Source: Deltaproteobacteria bacterium (GTDB lineage Bacteria > Bdellovibrionota_C > UBA2361 > JAAYZI01). Taken from it: 15,466 bases of DNA. A program made the translations under genes and the position numbers. The notes beneath the pieces are model-generated. The model was not told where the DNA came from and searched no databases. It saw only the letters and a program-made list of their open reading frames with translations. Where the stretch lies: assembly GCA_012514925.1 (NCBI GenBank), contig JAAYZI010000265.1:1-15466 (forward strand), read 5' to 3'. Positions 6,757 to 14,013 of the stretch are shown one piece after another (position 1 is the first letter of the stretch; every line of letters starts with the position of its first letter).

Positions 6757-6781
6757 GTGCCTCCGTTTACGGCGGAGGCAC
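6757..6781 (+). terminator. Hairpin between tuf and rpsJ
   Basis: A perfect 9-bp stem, GTGCCTCCG and CGGAGGCAC, encloses a 7-base loop. It begins 16 bases after the tuf stop and ends 39 bases before rpsJ, the boundary between the str and S10 blocks. No T-run follows, so a strong intrinsic terminator is unlikely. It may be a partial terminator or attenuator, an mRNA processing site, or a stabiliser of the abundant tuf message. Confidence 0.5.
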
Positions 6782-6819
6782 GGCGACCTGATTTGTTTGG
6801 CGCGAACGTAGGATGATCA

Positions 6820-7137
6820 ATGATAGGTGGCCAGTTAATTCGCATACGGCTTAGAGGGTATGATCACAAGCTGTTGGATGCAGCAGTGTCTGAGATTGTG
6901 CAAGCTGTAAGGCGCACCGGTGGGCGGGTGGCGGGTCCGATCCCGCTGCCTACTCGGATTGAACGTTTTACGGTCAATCGTTCCACGTTTGTGGATAAAA
7001 AGTCGCGCGAGCAGTTTGAGATCAGGACGCATAAGCGCCTTCTTGATATTTTGGAGCCGACGCAGCAGACCATTGACGAACTCGGCAAACTTGAACTCTC
7101 AACCGGTATCGATGTTGAGATCAAGTTGCTGGAATAG
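6820..7137 (+). CDS. rpsJ: 30S ribosomal protein S10 (NusE)
   Basis: Small-subunit head protein that also acts with NusB in transcription antitermination, 105 residues. The stretch GPIPLPTRIERFTVNRS (39-55) and the following VDKKSREQFEIRTHKRLLD are near-universal S10 signatures, and the protein ends in the usual DVEIKLL. It starts at ATG with AGGA at 6810-6813. As in most bacteria it opens the S10 block, directly after tuf. The stop is TAG. Confidence 0.98.
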   Translation: MIGGQLIRIRLRGYDHKLLDAAVSEIVQAVRRTGGRVAGPIPLPTRIERFTVNRSTFVDKKSREQFEIRTHKRLLDILEPTQQTIDELGKLELSTGIDVEIKLLE

Positions 7138-7165
7138 ACGTGGTGTTGCGGATTCTGAATAAGGA

Positions 7166-7192
7166 GTTCGAGGTCGGATGATGGCTTCGAAC
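7166..7192 (+). promoter_or_regulatory. 11-bp hairpin in the rpsJ-rplC gap
   Basis: GTTCGAGGTCG pairs with the downstream TGGCTTCGAAC over 11 positions, three of them G-U wobbles, around a 5-base GATGA loop. It fills the centre of the 75-base gap and ends 20 bases before the rplC start, so it would adjoin the rplC ribosome-binding site (GGCGGAG). No T-run follows. It may tune rplC translation or mark an RNase cut. Which protein, if any, binds it is unknown. Confidence 0.45.
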
Positions 7193-7212
7193 CTGGCGGA
7201 GTAGATTGAAGC

Positions 7213-7908
7213 ATGAGTGCAGAAAGGGTGTACCCGGAAGGCTTGTTGGGTAAGAAGCTTGGGATGGCTCACGTTTTTAGTGAGGATGGAGCTTGTGTCC
7301 CGGTTACGCTGATCCAGCTTGGACCGTGTTATATATTGGACGTACGCAGTAAGGAACGTAATGGCTACTGCGGGGTTCAACTTGGTTTTGGGCCTAAAAA
7401 GTCGCAGCGTGTGAATAAGGCCGAGAGGCAGCATTTCGCGCGGGCCGGACGCGGGGCCTTCTATCACGTAAATGAGGTTCGCTGTGATGCGAGTGCGCTG
7501 GGTTGGACCGAGCTGGGCAAAGAGCTGAAGGTCGGAGACGTTTTCAGTGCTGGGGAGATGGTAGATGTGACCGGTACAAGTATAGGCCGGGGTTTTTCAG
7601 GGGTGATGCGGCGTCACGGCATGAAAGGACAGCCGGCGACACGAGGTACCCATGAGGACCGCCGCAATCCCGGATCGATTGGCTGTCGCAAAACTCCGGC
7701 ACGGGTGCTTAAAGGCCATCGCATGTCAGGCCAGATGGGAAACGAGAGGGTTACCGTTCAAAATCTGAGGGTCGTGGCGGTTAAACCCGACGATAATATC
7801 CTAGTTGTTAAGGGAGGAATCCCTGGTGCCAAGGGCGGCTTGGTGGTGGTTTGTAAGGCGGTAAAGCGCTTTGGTAGGGGGGCAGCGGTAGTTGAGAAAG
7901 CGGCTTAG
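7213..7908 (+). CDS. rplC: 50S ribosomal protein L3
   Basis: Early-assembly protein of the large subunit that sends a loop to the peptidyl transferase centre, 231 residues, slightly longer than E. coli L3 (209). The start GLLGKKLGMAHVF (10-22), SIGRGFSGVMRRHGMKG (123-139), NPGSIG (152-157) and GHRMSGQMGNERVTVQNL (168-185) are the usual family blocks. The last 15 or so residues are a lineage-specific tail. GGCGGAG precedes the ATG by about 10 bases. The stop is TAG. Confidence 0.98.
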   Translation: MSAERVYPEGLLGKKLGMAHVFSEDGACVPVTLIQLGPCYILDVRSKERNGYCGVQLGFGPKKSQRVNKAERQHFARAGRGAFYHVNEVRCDASALGWTELGKELKVGDVFSAGEMVDVTGTSIGRGFSGVMRRHGMKGQPATRGTHEDRRNPGSIGCRKTPARVLKGHRMSGQMGNERVTVQNLRVVAVKPDDNILVVKGGIPGAKGGLVVVCKAVKRFGRGAAVVEKAA

Positions 7909-7973
7909 AGCCTAGCACACACGGGTGTCCGCCTGGGAGAGAGGCTTAACGCAGGGGATGTTTTGATTTAGAG

Positions 7974-8645
7974 ATGGAGAGCTGGAAAGTGGCGGATCTA
8001 GAGCAGAATGTTGTTGACATGGAGGGCCAAAAGGTCGGTGCGGCTGCCTTGGATGCGTGTTTATTCGGCGCGAAAGTACACGGCCAGTTGGTGCATGCAG
8101 TGGTGCGCTATCAGTTAGCAAAGCGCCGTGCAGGAACGCATTCGACTTTGAACAGGAAGGGCATGAGGGGTGGTGGCCGCAAGCCTTTTCGTCAGAAGGG
8201 TACCGGTCATGCGCGGGCAGGTTCGAACACTTCGCCGTTATGGTATGGCGGTGCTGTGGCGCATGGGCCGTCGCCACGTTCGTACGAGTTTAAATTGACT
8301 AAACGAGTAAGGCGGCAGGCTTTAGCGGCGGTGCTTAGTGATCGGAAGCAGAATGATAAGTTAGTACTCGTCGATAAATTATCAGTTTCGAGTGGCAAGA
8401 CCAAAGAATTGCAAGAGGTTCTTAAAAAGCTTGGCTTGGCCGAGCAGAGAGTGGCTTTGGTGCTTCCGGCAGCGAAAGCTTCTGAAGAGGTGGCTCTTGT
8501 GTGGAGAGCTGGCCGTAATCTGCCTCGGCTTCAGCTTCTCTCGGTTGAGGGGGTGAATGTATATGATTTGGTGCGCAACCAGGTGGTGCTTAGTACTACC
8601 GAGGCGATTGCGGCATTGCAGCAGCGTTTTGCTGGAGATGTGTGA
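7974..8645 (+). CDS. rplD: 50S ribosomal protein L4
   Basis: Large-subunit protein lining the exit tunnel. In E. coli it is also the autogenous repressor of the S10 operon. 223 residues. The tunnel-loop region is clear at 64-99, containing MRGGGRKPFRQKGTGHARAG with the conserved Lys of RQKGTG. The start is uncertain. ATG at 7974 has no near Shine-Dalgarno site, while GTG at 7989 has GGAGA eight bases before it and gives 218 residues, also a normal length. I report the longer form. It lies 65 bases after rplC and ends with TGA, one of only two TGA stops in the cluster. Confidence 0.96.
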   Translation: MESWKVADLEQNVVDMEGQKVGAAALDACLFGAKVHGQLVHAVVRYQLAKRRAGTHSTLNRKGMRGGGRKPFRQKGTGHARAGSNTSPLWYGGAVAHGPSPRSYEFKLTKRVRRQALAAVLSDRKQNDKLVLVDKLSVSSGKTKELQEVLKKLGLAEQRVALVLPAAKASEEVALVWRAGRNLPRLQLLSVEGVNVYDLVRNQVVLSTTEAIAALQQRFAGDV

Positions 8646-8676
8646 GGTAAGTTAATAAATTTGTAGTGGCGGCGAA

Positions 8677-9000
8677 ATGGCAAGACAGGCATCAGACGAT
8701 GGAAAGGCGAGCGTAAAAGATTACGCAGTTTTGATTAGGCCCGTAATTACCGAGAAGTCGTCCTTGGTAGGGACGGGGGGCAGAACTTTCGTTTTTCGGG
8801 TGAGGCGCGGCAGCGCTAAAGACGAGATCAAGGGAGCGGTAGAGAGGGTCTTTGGAGTTAAGGTCGCAGGTGTGCGTACTTGTAATTTTATCGGTAAGTT
8901 GAAGCGTACTACCCGTACGGCAGGGCGCACGGCTGGGTTCAAGAAGGCCTATGTGACTCTTAAGCCGGGGCATACGATTGATATTGTGGAAGGAATATAG
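8677..9000 (+). CDS. rplW: 50S ribosomal protein L23
   Basis: Large-subunit protein at the tunnel exit, the docking site for trigger factor and the signal recognition particle, 107 residues. The N-terminal motif LIRPVITEKS (19-28), the central VFRVRRGSAKDEIKGAVERVFGV (44-66) and GFKKAYVTLKPGHTIDI near the C-terminus identify it. It has an N-terminal extension of about 12 polar residues. The ribosome-binding site is poor. The stop is TAG. Confidence 0.96.
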   Translation: MARQASDDGKASVKDYAVLIRPVITEKSSLVGTGGRTFVFRVRRGSAKDEIKGAVERVFGVKVAGVRTCNFIGKLKRTTRTAGRTAGFKKAYVTLKPGHTIDIVEGI

Positions 9001-9012
9001 GGTTAAACTATC

Positions 9013-9852
9013 ATGGCACTTAAAAGATTTAAACCCACTACTCCGGCGAGGCGTTACTATAGCGTTGAGGATTTTTCTGGTCTATCTCCGGTGAAACCGC
9101 TTAAACCTTTACTTAGAAAGATATCGGGTACTGGTGGTCGGAATACTTTTGGGCATGAAACCTGTAAGAATATCGGCGGCGGCCACAAGCGCCGTTACCG
9201 TGTGATCGATTTTAAGCGCGATAAGCTGGGTGTTCCTGGCCGTGTGGCCACGATTGAGTATGATCCTAATCGCAGCGCCAGGATTGCTTTGATTAATTAC
9301 CAGGATGGAGAGCGCAGGTATATTTTGGCGCCGGATGGGCTTAAGCCCGGACAGATCGTAATGTCTGGCAAAGGTGCCGCGATTCAAGTTGGAAATTGCA
9401 TGCCGTTGAGTTTGGTGCCGCTGGGTGAGTCGGTCCATAATATCGAGTTAAAAGTGGGGCGTGGTGGCCAACTGGTACGTTCGGCAGGAGTGTCGGCTCG
9501 TGTGACGGCTAAAGAGGGTAAGTACGCCTTTATCAGACTACCCTCAGGGGAGTTCCGTAAGGTTTTGCTGGAGTGTAGCGCCACTATTGGTACGGTTAGT
9601 AACGGAGACCACGTTAACGTTAAAATTGGTAAGGCCGGGCGCAGTCGCTGGTTGAGCCGCAGGCCGCATGTGCGCGGAGTTAGTAAGAACCCGGTCGATC
9701 ATCCCATGGGAGGTGGAGAGGGGCGCTCTTCAGGAGGTAGGCACCCATGCTCACCCTCAGGAATTCCAGCTAAAGGTTTTAGGACCAGAAACAATAAGCG
9801 CACTAACAAGTTCATCCTGTCCAGGCGTAAGAGTAGAGGCAAGGGCAGGTAG
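9013..9852 (+). CDS. rplB: 50S ribosomal protein L2
   Basis: Large-subunit protein needed for subunit association and peptidyl transferase activity, 279 residues, the normal length. Family blocks run throughout: GRNTFGHETCKNIGGGHKRRYR begins at 42 and VATIEYDPNRSARIALI at 78-94. The active-site block NPVDHPMGGGEGR (226-238) keeps the essential His230 (E. coli His229 without the initiator Met). The second His of the common HPHGGG is Met232. The C-terminus is basic and binds rRNA. It starts 12 bases after rplW, with AGGG of the Shine-Dalgarno site overlapping the rplW stop. The stop is TAG. Confidence 0.98.
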   Translation: MALKRFKPTTPARRYYSVEDFSGLSPVKPLKPLLRKISGTGGRNTFGHETCKNIGGGHKRRYRVIDFKRDKLGVPGRVATIEYDPNRSARIALINYQDGERRYILAPDGLKPGQIVMSGKGAAIQVGNCMPLSLVPLGESVHNIELKVGRGGQLVRSAGVSARVTAKEGKYAFIRLPSGEFRKVLLECSATIGTVSNGDHVNVKIGKAGRSRWLSRRPHVRGVSKNPVDHPMGGGEGRSSGGRHPCSPSGIPAKGFRTRNNKRTNKFILSRRKSRGKGR

Positions 9853-9881
9853 GTGGTTTGGAAGGAGTTTAGGAGGGAGTT

Positions 9882-10148
9882 ATGCCGCGATCAGTGAAAA
9901 AAGGGCCTTTTATTGACGATCACTTGCTTAAGTGGATTGAGAGGGTCAAGGATGGCCGACATCGCGGTGTGATTAAAACTTGGTCCCGCCGCTCAACGAT
10001 TATTCCTGATATGGTAGGTATGACTTTCGCCGTGCATAACGGTAAAAAGTTTAATGCGGTGTTTGTTACTGAGAATATGGTTGGGCATAAGTTGGGAGAA
10101 TTTTCTCCTACACGTGTTTTCCATGGACATGCGGTAAAAACCAAGTAG
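9882..10148 (+). CDS. rpsS: 30S ribosomal protein S19
   Basis: Small-subunit head protein that contacts S13 and the A-site finger, 88 residues and a textbook family member. It opens with PRSVKKGPFIDDHLL and contains TWSRRSTIIPDMVG (48-61) and GHKLGEFSPTRVFHGH. It has one of the best ribosome-binding sites of the window, AGGAGG at 9871-9876. It lies 29 bases after rplB and ends with TAG. Confidence 0.98.
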   Translation: MPRSVKKGPFIDDHLLKWIERVKDGRHRGVIKTWSRRSTIIPDMVGMTFAVHNGKKFNAVFVTENMVGHKLGEFSPTRVFHGHAVKTK

Positions 10149-10181
10149 CGGTGGGGAAGTAAGGTAAGCGGAGTTTGAGAT

Positions 10182-10574
10182 ATGGAAGCAAAGAGCCAAG
10201 ATCTGGCAGAGATGGGAGCGCAAGGTAGCGGTTTACGCGCCAGCTTGCGGCGTGTGCATCTCTCGCCGCAGAAAGCGAGATTGGTGCTGAACATGGTAAG
10301 GGGGCGGCAGATTGAGGATGCCCAGCAGATTTTGCAGCACAGCACAAAGAAAGGAGCGCGGTTGGTTTTAAAGCTGCTGAACTCGGCGATTGCGAATGCC
10401 CGGGAACGTAATGTCAGAGGGAGTGGTGAGATTGACATTGATCGTTTGTGGGTTACGGGGGCGTGGGCCGACATGGGTAGGCCGCTTAAACGGTACATGC
10501 CTAGGGCGCAAGGACGCGCGAGTCCGATTCGCAAGCGCTTTAGCCATCTGACCCTGGTTTTAAGTGAGAAGTAA
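10182..10574 (+). CDS. rplV: 50S ribosomal protein L22
   Basis: Large-subunit protein whose long beta-hairpin reaches the constriction of the exit tunnel, where macrolides bind, 130 residues. The core begins with the RRVHLSPQKARLVLNMVRGR block (23-42). The hairpin region is colinear with the family, with no insertion or deletion at the tip, ending in LKRYMPRAQGRA and SHLTLVLSE. The first 17 residues are an acidic extension. The stop is TAA. A 138-base gap follows before rpsC. Confidence 0.97.
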   Translation: MEAKSQDLAEMGAQGSGLRASLRRVHLSPQKARLVLNMVRGRQIEDAQQILQHSTKKGARLVLKLLNSAIANARERNVRGSGEIDIDRLWVTGAWADMGRPLKRYMPRAQGRASPIRKRFSHLTLVLSEK

Positions 10575-10588
10575 GAGGGCTGGAGAGA

Positions 10589-10632
10589 TTTACTTTACAG
10601 AGGAAAGTAGCGTAGAATAGCGGTTTTATAAT
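10589..10632 (+). promoter_or_regulatory. Candidate internal promoter ahead of rpsC
   Basis: The 138-base rplV-rpsC gap is AT-rich. TTTACT (10589-10594) and TAGAAT (10613-10618, 5 of 6) have an 18-base spacer. A perfect TATAAT lies at 10627-10632 but without a good -35 box. The two -10 boxes overlap the same small region, so a start site for the rpsC-rplP part of the cluster is plausible but unproven. Confidence 0.35.
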
Positions 10633-10712
10633 AAATTGGCGCGAGTTTGAGTAATAAACAGTGTTTAGCTTTTTTGGCGGCATTTTAAGGCGAGAATTTT
10701 AGAGAAGAAAAG

Positions 10713-11375
10713 ATGGGACAGAAAGTTAATCCAATAGGTATGCGGGTTGGGGTCATTGAGACTTGGCGATCTCGCTGGTTTGCGCCGAAAGAGTTCGCTA
10801 AGTACGTCGGAGAGGATATCAAAATTCGTCATTATGTTAAAAGCCGTTTGCAGAATGCAGGGATCTCTGAGATCGAGATCGAACGAACCGCGGCGAGGGT
10901 TAAAATTAACATTTTTTCCGCAAAGCCGGGTTTAGTAATTGGTAAGAAGGGGAAAGACATAGAAGATTTGCGCCGACAATTGAAGGATTTGGTTGGGGTG
11001 GATGTGAGTTTAAATATTATTGAAGCGCGCAAAGCGGACACTAATGCCCAGTTGGTTGCGGAGAATGTGGCCTTTCAGTTAGAGCGTCGCGTTAACTTCC
11101 GCCGAGCCGCTAAGGAGGCTGTCACACGCGCAATGCGTATGGGTGGAGAGGGCGTTAAGGTGGCGGTGGCGGGCCGTTTAAACGGCGCTGATATCGCGCG
11201 CGGCGAGCACTATAGGGAAGGTCGGATTCCGTTGCACACACTGCGTGCAGAGATTGATTACGGGACTGCGGAAGCGCATACGGCCTACGGTTTGATAGGT
11301 GTGAAGACTTGGGTGTTTAAGGGAGAAAAATTCAGCGAAGGGGAGCAGGTGCCTTTGGAGGCGATGCAGCTTTGA
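10713..11375 (+). CDS. rpsC: 30S ribosomal protein S3
   Basis: Small-subunit protein at the mRNA entry tunnel with helicase-like activity together with S4 and S5, 220 residues. It opens with GQKVNPIGMRVGV. A KH domain carries the GxxG-type loop LVIGKKGKDIEDLRRQL (74-90). The C-terminal domain has RRAAKEAVTRAMRMGGEGVK, ARGEHYREGRIPLHTLRAEIDYG and the final VKTWVFKGE. ATG is preceded by the purine tract AGAGAAGAAAAG. After the long gap upstream it may start its own transcript. The stop is TGA. Confidence 0.98.
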   Translation: MGQKVNPIGMRVGVIETWRSRWFAPKEFAKYVGEDIKIRHYVKSRLQNAGISEIEIERTAARVKINIFSAKPGLVIGKKGKDIEDLRRQLKDLVGVDVSLNIIEARKADTNAQLVAENVAFQLERRVNFRRAAKEAVTRAMRMGGEGVKVAVAGRLNGADIARGEHYREGRIPLHTLRAEIDYGTAEAHTAYGLIGVKTWVFKGEKFSEGEQVPLEAMQL

Positions 11376-11428
11376 TTTTCTGCGAAGATTGTCTGGAGGC
11401 GCTGATAAGAGTTTTGAGGATTTAAATT

Positions 11429-11854
11429 ATGCTTTCGCCTAAGAAGCCGAAATATAGAAAACAAATGAAGCAGGTTCGCCATATCAAACAGGTGGAGAAC
11501 CGTGGTTGCGAACTGACGTTCGGCGATTATGGATTGAGGGCGCTCGAGGGGGGCTGGGTTAGTGCTCGTCACATTGAGGCGGGGCGTATCGCGATTGCGC
11601 GTACAGCCAAGCGAGGTGGCATGATGTGGCTTAAAGTTTTTCCGGATAAGCCTTTGACTTCCAAGCCGGCCGAAGTGCGTATGGGAAAGGGCAAGGGCGC
11701 TCCGGAAGAGTGGGTTGCTGAAGTGAAAGCTGGGAAGATTATGTATGAGTTGACCGGTGTGACTGAAGCGATGGCGAAGCAGGCGCTGCGTTTGGCAGCT
11801 GCCAAAATGCCGTTGAAATGTGGATTTGTGAAGCGCGGCGAATTTTTGCTGTAA
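11429..11854 (+). CDS. rplP: 50S ribosomal protein L16
   Basis: Late-assembly large-subunit protein next to the A-site tRNA, 141 residues. It opens with MLSPKKPKYRK and has TFGDYGLRALE (30-40), the stretch FPDKPLTSKPAEVRMGKGKGAPE (71-93) and AKQALRLAAAKMP. The Arg before MGKGKG, the hydroxylation site in E. coli, is present. The segment between the start and TFGDYG differs from the common RGRxKGxAxxG form (residues 11-29). GAGGA at 11416-11420 precedes the ATG. The stop is TAA. Confidence 0.97.
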   Translation: MLSPKKPKYRKQMKQVRHIKQVENRGCELTFGDYGLRALEGGWVSARHIEAGRIAIARTAKRGGMMWLKVFPDKPLTSKPAEVRMGKGKGAPEEWVAEVKAGKIMYELTGVTEAMAKQALRLAAAKMPLKCGFVKRGEFLL

Positions 11855-11867
11855 GAGGCGAGGGGCT

Positions 11868-12089
11868 ATGAAGCACAAAGAGTTTTTAGGAGAGCTCAGG
11901 AAACTCTCGGCTGTGGAGTTGAAGGAGCGCGCGCGCGCTTTAGCGGAGGAGATGATGAAGCTTCGTTTCCGTAAAAGTGGTGGGCAGTTGGAGCAGACTC
12001 ATCGCTTGAGGGAGTTGAAGAAGAATATGGCGCGGGTGCAAACGGTATTGAATACGCGGGCGGTTGAGAATATCGCGCCGACGGAATAA
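11868..12089 (+). CDS. rpmC: 50S ribosomal protein L29
   Basis: Small helical large-subunit protein near the tunnel exit beside L23, 73 residues. Two helices are visible, with the motif LAEEMMKLRFRKSGGQLEQTH (25-45) followed by RLRELKKNMARVQTVLN. It starts 13 bases after rplP behind GAGGCGAGGGG. A C-terminal tail of about 9 residues is not conserved. The stop is TAA. Confidence 0.95.
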   Translation: MKHKEFLGELRKLSAVELKERARALAEEMMKLRFRKSGGQLEQTHRLRELKKNMARVQTVLNTRAVENIAPTE

Positions 12090-12102
12090 GGCGAGGGCTT
12101 GT

Positions 12103-12402
12103 ATGGTAGAGGGTGGTACTAGAGGATCAAAGGCGGGAGTGTCCGGGCGCGGTCTGAGTAAGGTGCGCGAGGGTGTGGTCTTGAGTAATAAGATGGATAA
12201 AACCGTCGTAGTTTCGGCATCGCGCTTGGTTAAGCATCCTATTTTCAAGAAGTATGTACGAAAGTTCAAGAAGTACTACGTACATGATGAAAAAAATGAG
12301 TGCCGGATTGGGGACGTGGTGCAGATAGTAGAGAGCAGGCCGATTAGCAGTTTGAAAAGATGGCGCTTGCGTGAGGTAGTGCGCAAAGCTGATGAGGTTT
12401 AG
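12103..12402 (+). CDS. rpsQ: 30S ribosomal protein S17
   Basis: OB-fold protein binding helix 11 of 16S rRNA, 99 residues from the ATG at 12103. That start has GCGAGG seven bases upstream and lies 13 bases past the rpmC stop. An upstream in-frame TTG at 12064 would overlap rpmC and is less likely. The core has REGVVLSNKMDKTVVV, then HDEKNECRIGDVVQI and RPISSLKRWRL. About 19 residues rich in Gly, Arg and Ser precede the core, an extension most S17 lack. The stop is TAG. Confidence 0.95.
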   Translation: MVEGGTRGSKAGVSGRGLSKVREGVVLSNKMDKTVVVSASRLVKHPIFKKYVRKFKKYYVHDEKNECRIGDVVQIVESRPISSLKRWRLREVVRKADEV

Positions 12403-12418
12403 TGAGGCGGCGTAGGAA

Positions 12419-12787
12419 ATGATTCAGATGAAGTCTGTGTTGGATGTGGCCGACAACTCGGGAGCTAAGCGGGTAGTGTGCGTTAAGGTTTTGGGAGGGT
12501 CCCGACGTCGCTACGCAACCGTTGGTGACATAATCGTGGTAGCGATAAGAGAGGCCATGCCGAACTCAAAGGTCTCCAAAGGGATGGTGCGTAAGGCAGT
12601 GATTGTGCGTACCGCTAAAGAACTTGCGCGGCCAGACGGTTCGTTTATCAAGTTTGATGGTAACAGCGCGGTTCTGGTGGATGATAATAAGGAGCCGATT
12701 GGTACCCGAATTTTTGGGCCGGTTGCGCGTGAACTTAGAGCTAAAAAGTTTATGAAGATTATTTCGCTTGCGCCGGAGGTTCTCTAG
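12419..12787 (+). CDS. rplN: 50S ribosomal protein L14
   Basis: Large-subunit interface protein that also binds the silencing factor RsfS, 122 residues, exactly the family length. Blocks MIQMKSVLDVADNSGAKR, GDIIVVAIREAMP, then RPDGSFIKFDGNSAVL and GTRIFGPVARELR are all standard. It starts 16 bases after rpsQ, behind GAGGCGG. The stop is TAG. Confidence 0.98.
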   Translation: MIQMKSVLDVADNSGAKRVVCVKVLGGSRRRYATVGDIIVVAIREAMPNSKVSKGMVRKAVIVRTAKELARPDGSFIKFDGNSAVLVDDNKEPIGTRIFGPVARELRAKKFMKIISLAPEVL

Positions 12788-12810
12788 CGCAGGTGTTGTA
12801 GGGGTGAGAT

Positions 12811-13233
12811 ATGGCGTCCAAAAAGGTAGCCCGCAGGAAAGGGGCCGGTAAAGCGGAGGCGGCACCCAAGGTCCGTCTGAAGAAAGGGGACCTGGTGATG
12901 GTGATAGGTGGCGGTAACAGTAAGAAGCGTCCTAACAAGGGGAAGGTGGGGCGTATTCTAGGTTTTGCTGGAGATCGTCGGGAGCGAGTCTTGGTTGAGG
13001 GCGTGAACATGCTTTTTAAGCACAAGCGTCAGATGGGGCCAGGCAAGCCGGGGGGCAGAATCCAGAGAGAGGGATCGATTCATATCTCGAACGTGATGTA
13101 TTACGCCGAGAAAATAAAGAAACCGGTGCGTTTACGGTACCGTTTTCTTGAAGATGGAACCAAGGTGAGGGGGTATTTTGAACCGGGCACTAAAGCGGCC
13201 CAGGGAGAAGAGCCCAAATTTGTGCAGATCTAG
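12811..13233 (+). CDS. rplX: 50S ribosomal protein L24
   Basis: Assembly-initiator protein of the large subunit with a KOW-type fold, 140 residues against about 100-115 in most bacteria. The KOW segment is at 22-57, beginning VRLKKGDLVMVIGGGNSKKR. KPGGRIQREGSIHISNVM (79-96) is the conserved centre. The extra length is a lysine- and alanine-rich N-terminal extension of about 20 residues and a short C-terminal tail. The stop TAG is part of the ribosome-binding site of rplE (TAGGTGG). Confidence 0.95.
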   Translation: MASKKVARRKGAGKAEAAPKVRLKKGDLVMVIGGGNSKKRPNKGKVGRILGFAGDRRERVLVEGVNMLFKHKRQMGPGKPGGRIQREGSIHISNVMYYAEKIKKPVRLRYRFLEDGTKVRGYFEPGTKAAQGEEPKFVQI

Positions 13234-13242
13234 GTGGATATT

Positions 13243-13782
13243 ATGAGCCGGGTGTTAGAGCGTTATCGTAAAGAAGTGGTGCCGACACTGAGCAAGCAGT
13301 TTAACTACCGCAATGTCATGCAGGTGCCGAGGCTTACTAAAATTGTGTTAAACACAGGTGTGGGAGAGGCCACGCAAGACGCTAAGGCGATTGAGCACGT
13401 TGTTTACGCCATGACGCAGATAAGCGGGCAAAAGCCGGTGGTTACCAAATCTAAGAAGGCTATCGCTTCATTTAAACTGAGAGTGGGCCAGCCGATTGGA
13501 GTTATGGTGACCCTACGCAATCGGCGTATGTATGATTTTTTTGATAGGTTGGTCTCGGTGGCGCTGCCGCGGGTTAAGGATTTTCGCGGCACTCCGCGCA
13601 AAGGCTTTGACGGACGGGGCAGTTACACTATGGGTATCAAGGAGCAGATTGTTTTTCCGGAGATCGAGCTTGATAAGCTTGATAAGGTGAGAGGCTTGAA
13701 TGTGACCTTTGTTACCAACGCCAGGAGCGATGATGAGGGACGAGCGTTGCTTACGGCTTTGGGACTGCCCTTTAGGAAGTAG
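13243..13782 (+). CDS. rplE: 50S ribosomal protein L5
   Basis: Large-subunit protein of the central protuberance that binds 5S rRNA and contacts P-site tRNA, 179 residues from the ATG at 13243, the family's usual length. AGGTGG at 13232-13237 lies five bases before it. A GTG at 13234 directly abuts the rplX stop and would leave no room for a ribosome-binding site. Blocks include PRLTKIVLNTGVGEA, GQKPVVTKSKKAIASFKLR, RNRRMYDFFDRL and the Gly-rich RDFRGT-like region. The stop is a tandem TAG TAG. Confidence 0.97.
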   Translation: MSRVLERYRKEVVPTLSKQFNYRNVMQVPRLTKIVLNTGVGEATQDAKAIEHVVYAMTQISGQKPVVTKSKKAIASFKLRVGQPIGVMVTLRNRRMYDFFDRLVSVALPRVKDFRGTPRKGFDGRGSYTMGIKEQIVFPEIELDKLDKVRGLNVTFVTNARSDDEGRALLTALGLPFRK

Positions 13783-13818
13783 TAGGAAAGGTAGGCTGTA
13801 GAGAAGGAGGGCTTTAGT

Positions 13819-14004
13819 TTGGCGACAAAAGCGCTGATTAATAAATGCAATAGGAAGGCTAAGTTCACGACGCGCAAGTATACTCGCTGTCAGAAATGTG
13901 GACGGCCAAGGTCTGTTTACCGGAAGTTTATGTTGTGCCGGATCTGTTTGCGTGAGTTTGCGCATAGGGCATTGCTTCCAGGAATGACAAAGGCGAGTTG
14001 GTAG
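13819..14004 (+). CDS. rpsN: 30S ribosomal protein S14, zinc-binding type
   Basis: Small-subunit head protein, 61 residues, the short zinc-dependent form (type Z). The two CxxC pairs at 24-27 and 40-43 form the zinc site, and the protein ends in PGMTKASW. It starts with TTG, supported by a strong AAGGAGG at 13804-13810 with an 8-base gap and by the family's N-terminus right after it. Type Z needs zinc. Some genomes keep a second, zinc-free S14 elsewhere, which cannot be seen here. It lies between rplE and rpsH, the usual place. The stop is TAG. Confidence 0.96.
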   Translation: MATKALINKCNRKAKFTTRKYTRCQKCGRPRSVYRKFMLCRICLREFAHRALLPGMTKASW

Positions 14005-14013
14005 GGAGCGGGT

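Noticed and set aside
9920..10534. 204-codon minus-strand frame opposite rpsS and rplV (and similar long antisense frames at 11285-11878 and 13513-14076)
   Set aside because: They lie wholly opposite well-identified ribosomal genes and their translations show no protein character. They are codon-bias shadows.
12064..12102. TTG start for rpsQ overlapping rpmC
   Set aside because: ATG 12103 has a good ribosome-binding site and matches the tight spacing of the neighbours.
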